DNA of 15,663 bases from Oscillospiraceae bacterium (lineage in GTDB: Bacteria; Bacillota; Clostridia; Oscillospirales; Oscillospiraceae): NCBI GenBank assembly GCA_016296565.1, contig JAEDJB010000035.1, forward strand, positions 1 through 15,663. Reading direction: 5' to 3'. The notes under the pieces are model-generated. The model worked only from the letters and a program-made list of their open reading frames with translations, ran no database searches and was not told the origin of the DNA. Shown piece by piece: positions 14,131 through 15,663 of this stretch; position 1 is the first letter of the stretch, and each line of letters starts with the position of its first letter. Position numbers and translations under genes: made by a program.

Positions 14131-14898
14131 ATGGACCTGACTTCCACCTATGAAGCCCTGTCCGCCATCCCCGCCCAGGACCTGTCCTTCTGGCAGGATT
14201 TCTTCATGAAATTTTACCGGGCCTTTATCGAGTCCAGCCGCTGGCAGCAGTACATTGAGGGCGTCGGCACCACCCTGCTGGTCACCGCCATGGCCCTGGT
14301 GCTGGGCATCGTGCTGGGCATCGTGGTGGCCATGATCCGCACCGCCCACGACCAACAGCGTCCCGGCCACAGCAACCCCATTCTGTTCATTCTGAACCTG
14401 TTCTGCAAGATCTACGTCACCATCATCCGCGGCACCCCCATGATGGTCCAGCTGCTGATTATGGGCCTTGTGATCTTTGCCAACAGCCGGAACTTCACCA
14501 TGGTTGGCGCCCTCACCCTGGGCATCAACTCCGGCGCCTATGTGGCCGAGATTATCCGCGGCGGCCTCATGTCCGTGGACAAGGGCCAGATGGAGGCCGG
14601 CCGGTCCCTGGGTCTTAACTACATCCAGACCATGCGCTTTATCGTGGTGCCCCAGGCCATCAAGGCCATCCTCCCCGCCCTGGGCAACGAGTTCATCGTC
14701 CTGCTGAAGGACACCTCTCTGATCACCGTCATCGGCGGCAAGGAGCTGCTCTACGCCGCCCGGGGCATTATGAACCGCACCTACGAGCAGATGTTCCCCC
14801 TGCTGGGCACCGCCGCCATCTACCTGGTGCTGGTGATGATCTTCTCCTGGCTGCTGGGTATCCTGGAAAGGAGGCTGCGTCAAAGTGATCGACGTTAA
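14131..14898 (+). CDS. Polar amino acid ABC transporter permease (HisM/GlnP family)
   Basis: The product is 255 residues, with a 40-residue amphipathic start and then about five membrane helices (for example 46-68, 85-97 and 224-243). The family's IRGTPMMVQ (99-107) and the EAA loop EAGRSLGLNY...RFIVVPQA (155-176), which docks on the ATPase, are both present, followed by LGNEFIVLLKDTSLITVIG. It forms the membrane channel, probably as a homodimer, since only one permease gene is present. The ATG at 14131 follows AGAGAGGTGAT (14114-14122), a fair ribosome site. Its last 14 bases overlap the ATPase start, so the two are translationally coupled. Confidence 0.93.
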   Translation: MDLTSTYEALSAIPAQDLSFWQDFFMKFYRAFIESSRWQQYIEGVGTTLLVTAMALVLGIVLGIVVAMIRTAHDQQRPGHSNPILFILNLFCKIYVTIIRGTPMMVQLLIMGLVIFANSRNFTMVGALTLGINSGAYVAEIIRGGLMSVDKGQMEAGRSLGLNYIQTMRFIVVPQAIKAILPALGNEFIVLLKDTSLITVIGGKELLYAARGIMNRTYEQMFPLLGTAAIYLVLVMIFSWLLGILERRLRQSDRR

Positions 14899-15607
14899 AA
14901 ATCTCTCCAAGTCCTTCGGGGACCATCTGGTCCTGGACGACATCTCCGAGCACATCCACCCCGGGGAAAAGGTGGTGATCATCGGGCCCTCCGGCTCCGG
15001 CAAGTCCACCTTCCTCCGGTGCCTGAACCTGCTGGAAACCCCTTCCGCCGGCACCATCACCTTCGAGGGGACCGACATCACCGACCCCAAAACCGACATC
15101 AACAAGATGCGGCAGCAGATGGGCATGGTGTTCCAGCACTTTAACCTGTTCCCCAACATGACCATCCAGAAAAACATCACCCTGGCTCCCGTCCAGACGG
15201 GCCTGATGAAGCAGGCTGAGGCCGACGAGCTGGCCCTCCAGCTGCTCCGCCGGGTGGGTCTGGAGGAGAAGGCCGCCGCCTACCCCAACCAGCTCTCCGG
15301 CGGCCAGAAGCAGCGGATTGCCATCGTCCGGGCCCTGGCCATGAAGCCCAAGGTGATGCTCTTCGACGAGCCCACCTCCGCCCTGGACCCGGAAATGGTG
15401 GGCGAGGTGCTGGACGTGATGAAGCAGCTGGCCGAGGAGGGCATGACCATGGTGGTGGTCACCCACGAGATGGGCTTTGCCCGTGAGGTGGGCGACCGGG
15501 TCCTCTTCATGGCCGACGGCAAGATCGTGGAGCAGAACACCCCCGCCGAGATCTTCACCAACCCCCGGGAGGAGCGCACCAAGAGCTTTTTGTCCAAGGT
15601 GCTGTAA
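14885..15607 (+). CDS. Polar amino acid ABC transporter ATP-binding protein (GlnQ/ArtP type)
   Basis: The product is 240 residues, standard for the GlnQ/HisP group. It has Walker A GPSGSGKST (34-42), Q-loop Q84 in VFQHFNLFP, signature LSGGQKQR (137-144), Walker B VMLFDEPTSALDPE (157-170) with E162, and switch H194. It hydrolyses ATP as a dimer to drive the permease. The start is GTG 14885, since AAAGGAGG (14867-14874) sits ten bases before it and MIDVKNLSKSFG is the family start. It overlaps the permease gene by 14 bases. The gene is complete and is followed within 22 bases by a large stem-loop. Confidence 0.96.
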   Translation: MIDVKNLSKSFGDHLVLDDISEHIHPGEKVVIIGPSGSGKSTFLRCLNLLETPSAGTITFEGTDITDPKTDINKMRQQMGMVFQHFNLFPNMTIQKNITLAPVQTGLMKQAEADELALQLLRRVGLEEKAAAYPNQLSGGQKQRIAIVRALAMKPKVMLFDEPTSALDPEMVGEVLDVMKQLAEEGMTMVVVTHEMGFAREVGDRVLFMADGKIVEQNTPAEIFTNPREERTKSFLSKVL

Positions 15608-15628
15608 AATCTGAGCAGAATGTAACCC

Positions 15629-15663
15629 CGCCCTCACACGGCTTTCTCGGCCGTGTGAGGGCG
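15629..15663 (+). terminator. Stem-loop closing the ABC transporter operon (T-tract beyond window)
   Basis: A 14-bp perfect stem, CGCCCTCACACGGC (15629-15642) with 15650-15663, encloses TTTCTCG. The window ends at the stem, so the expected T-run cannot be seen. Confidence 0.75.

Overview
The window reads as a chromosomal segment of a GC-rich member of the Clostridia. The evidence is DnaD/DnaC-type primosome genes, AGGAGG ribosome binding sites before nearly every gene, MreC/MreD with a class B PBP, and strong GC bias at third codon positions. An Oscillospiraceae relative (Flavonifractor, Lawsonibacter or Intestinimonas type) is my inference from overall style, not from a database match. There are no rRNA or tRNA genes, no CRISPR array, and no transposase or phage genes.

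Layout. (1) Minus strand, 1-1962: a promoter drives a two-gene replication unit, a DnaD-domain protein followed 3 bases later by a DnaC/DnaI-like helicase loader that runs off the left edge. (2) Plus strand, about 1985-8324: a divergent promoter drives a growth and division operon: ZapA, a U32-family protein (probably an RNA hydroxylation enzyme of the RlhA/TrhP group), Maf, MreC, MreD and a PBP2-type transpeptidase. It ends at a rho-independent terminator. mreB is not present. (3) 8324-11502: a new promoter drives a small SCP2-domain protein with an N-terminal four-cysteine motif, an iron-type alcohol dehydrogenase and an aldehyde dehydrogenase. All three overlap. (4) 11503-12050: about 550 bases without a credible gene, filled with hairpins and a MITE-like element that is itself interrupted by a smaller palindromic insert. 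(5) 12054-13030: a single crotonase-fold gene of the PaaG-like isomerase type with a strong promoter and a very strong terminator. (6) 13070-15663: a polar amino acid ABC transporter (binding lipoprotein, permease, ATPase). A double hairpin separates the binding protein from the permease, and a closing stem-loop lies at the right edge.

Functionally, regions 1 and 2 are housekeeping: replication initiation, Z-ring assembly, cell elongation and RNA modification. Regions 3 and 5 look like aldehyde/alcohol and acyl-CoA metabolism, whose substrates cannot be read from sequence. Region 6 is nutrient uptake. The most unusual content is the dispersed palindrome family (two solo copies bracketing the PBP gene, one as a MITE end), the SCP2/four-cysteine protein fused by overlap to two dehydrogenases, and the overlapping hairpins inside the transporter operon.
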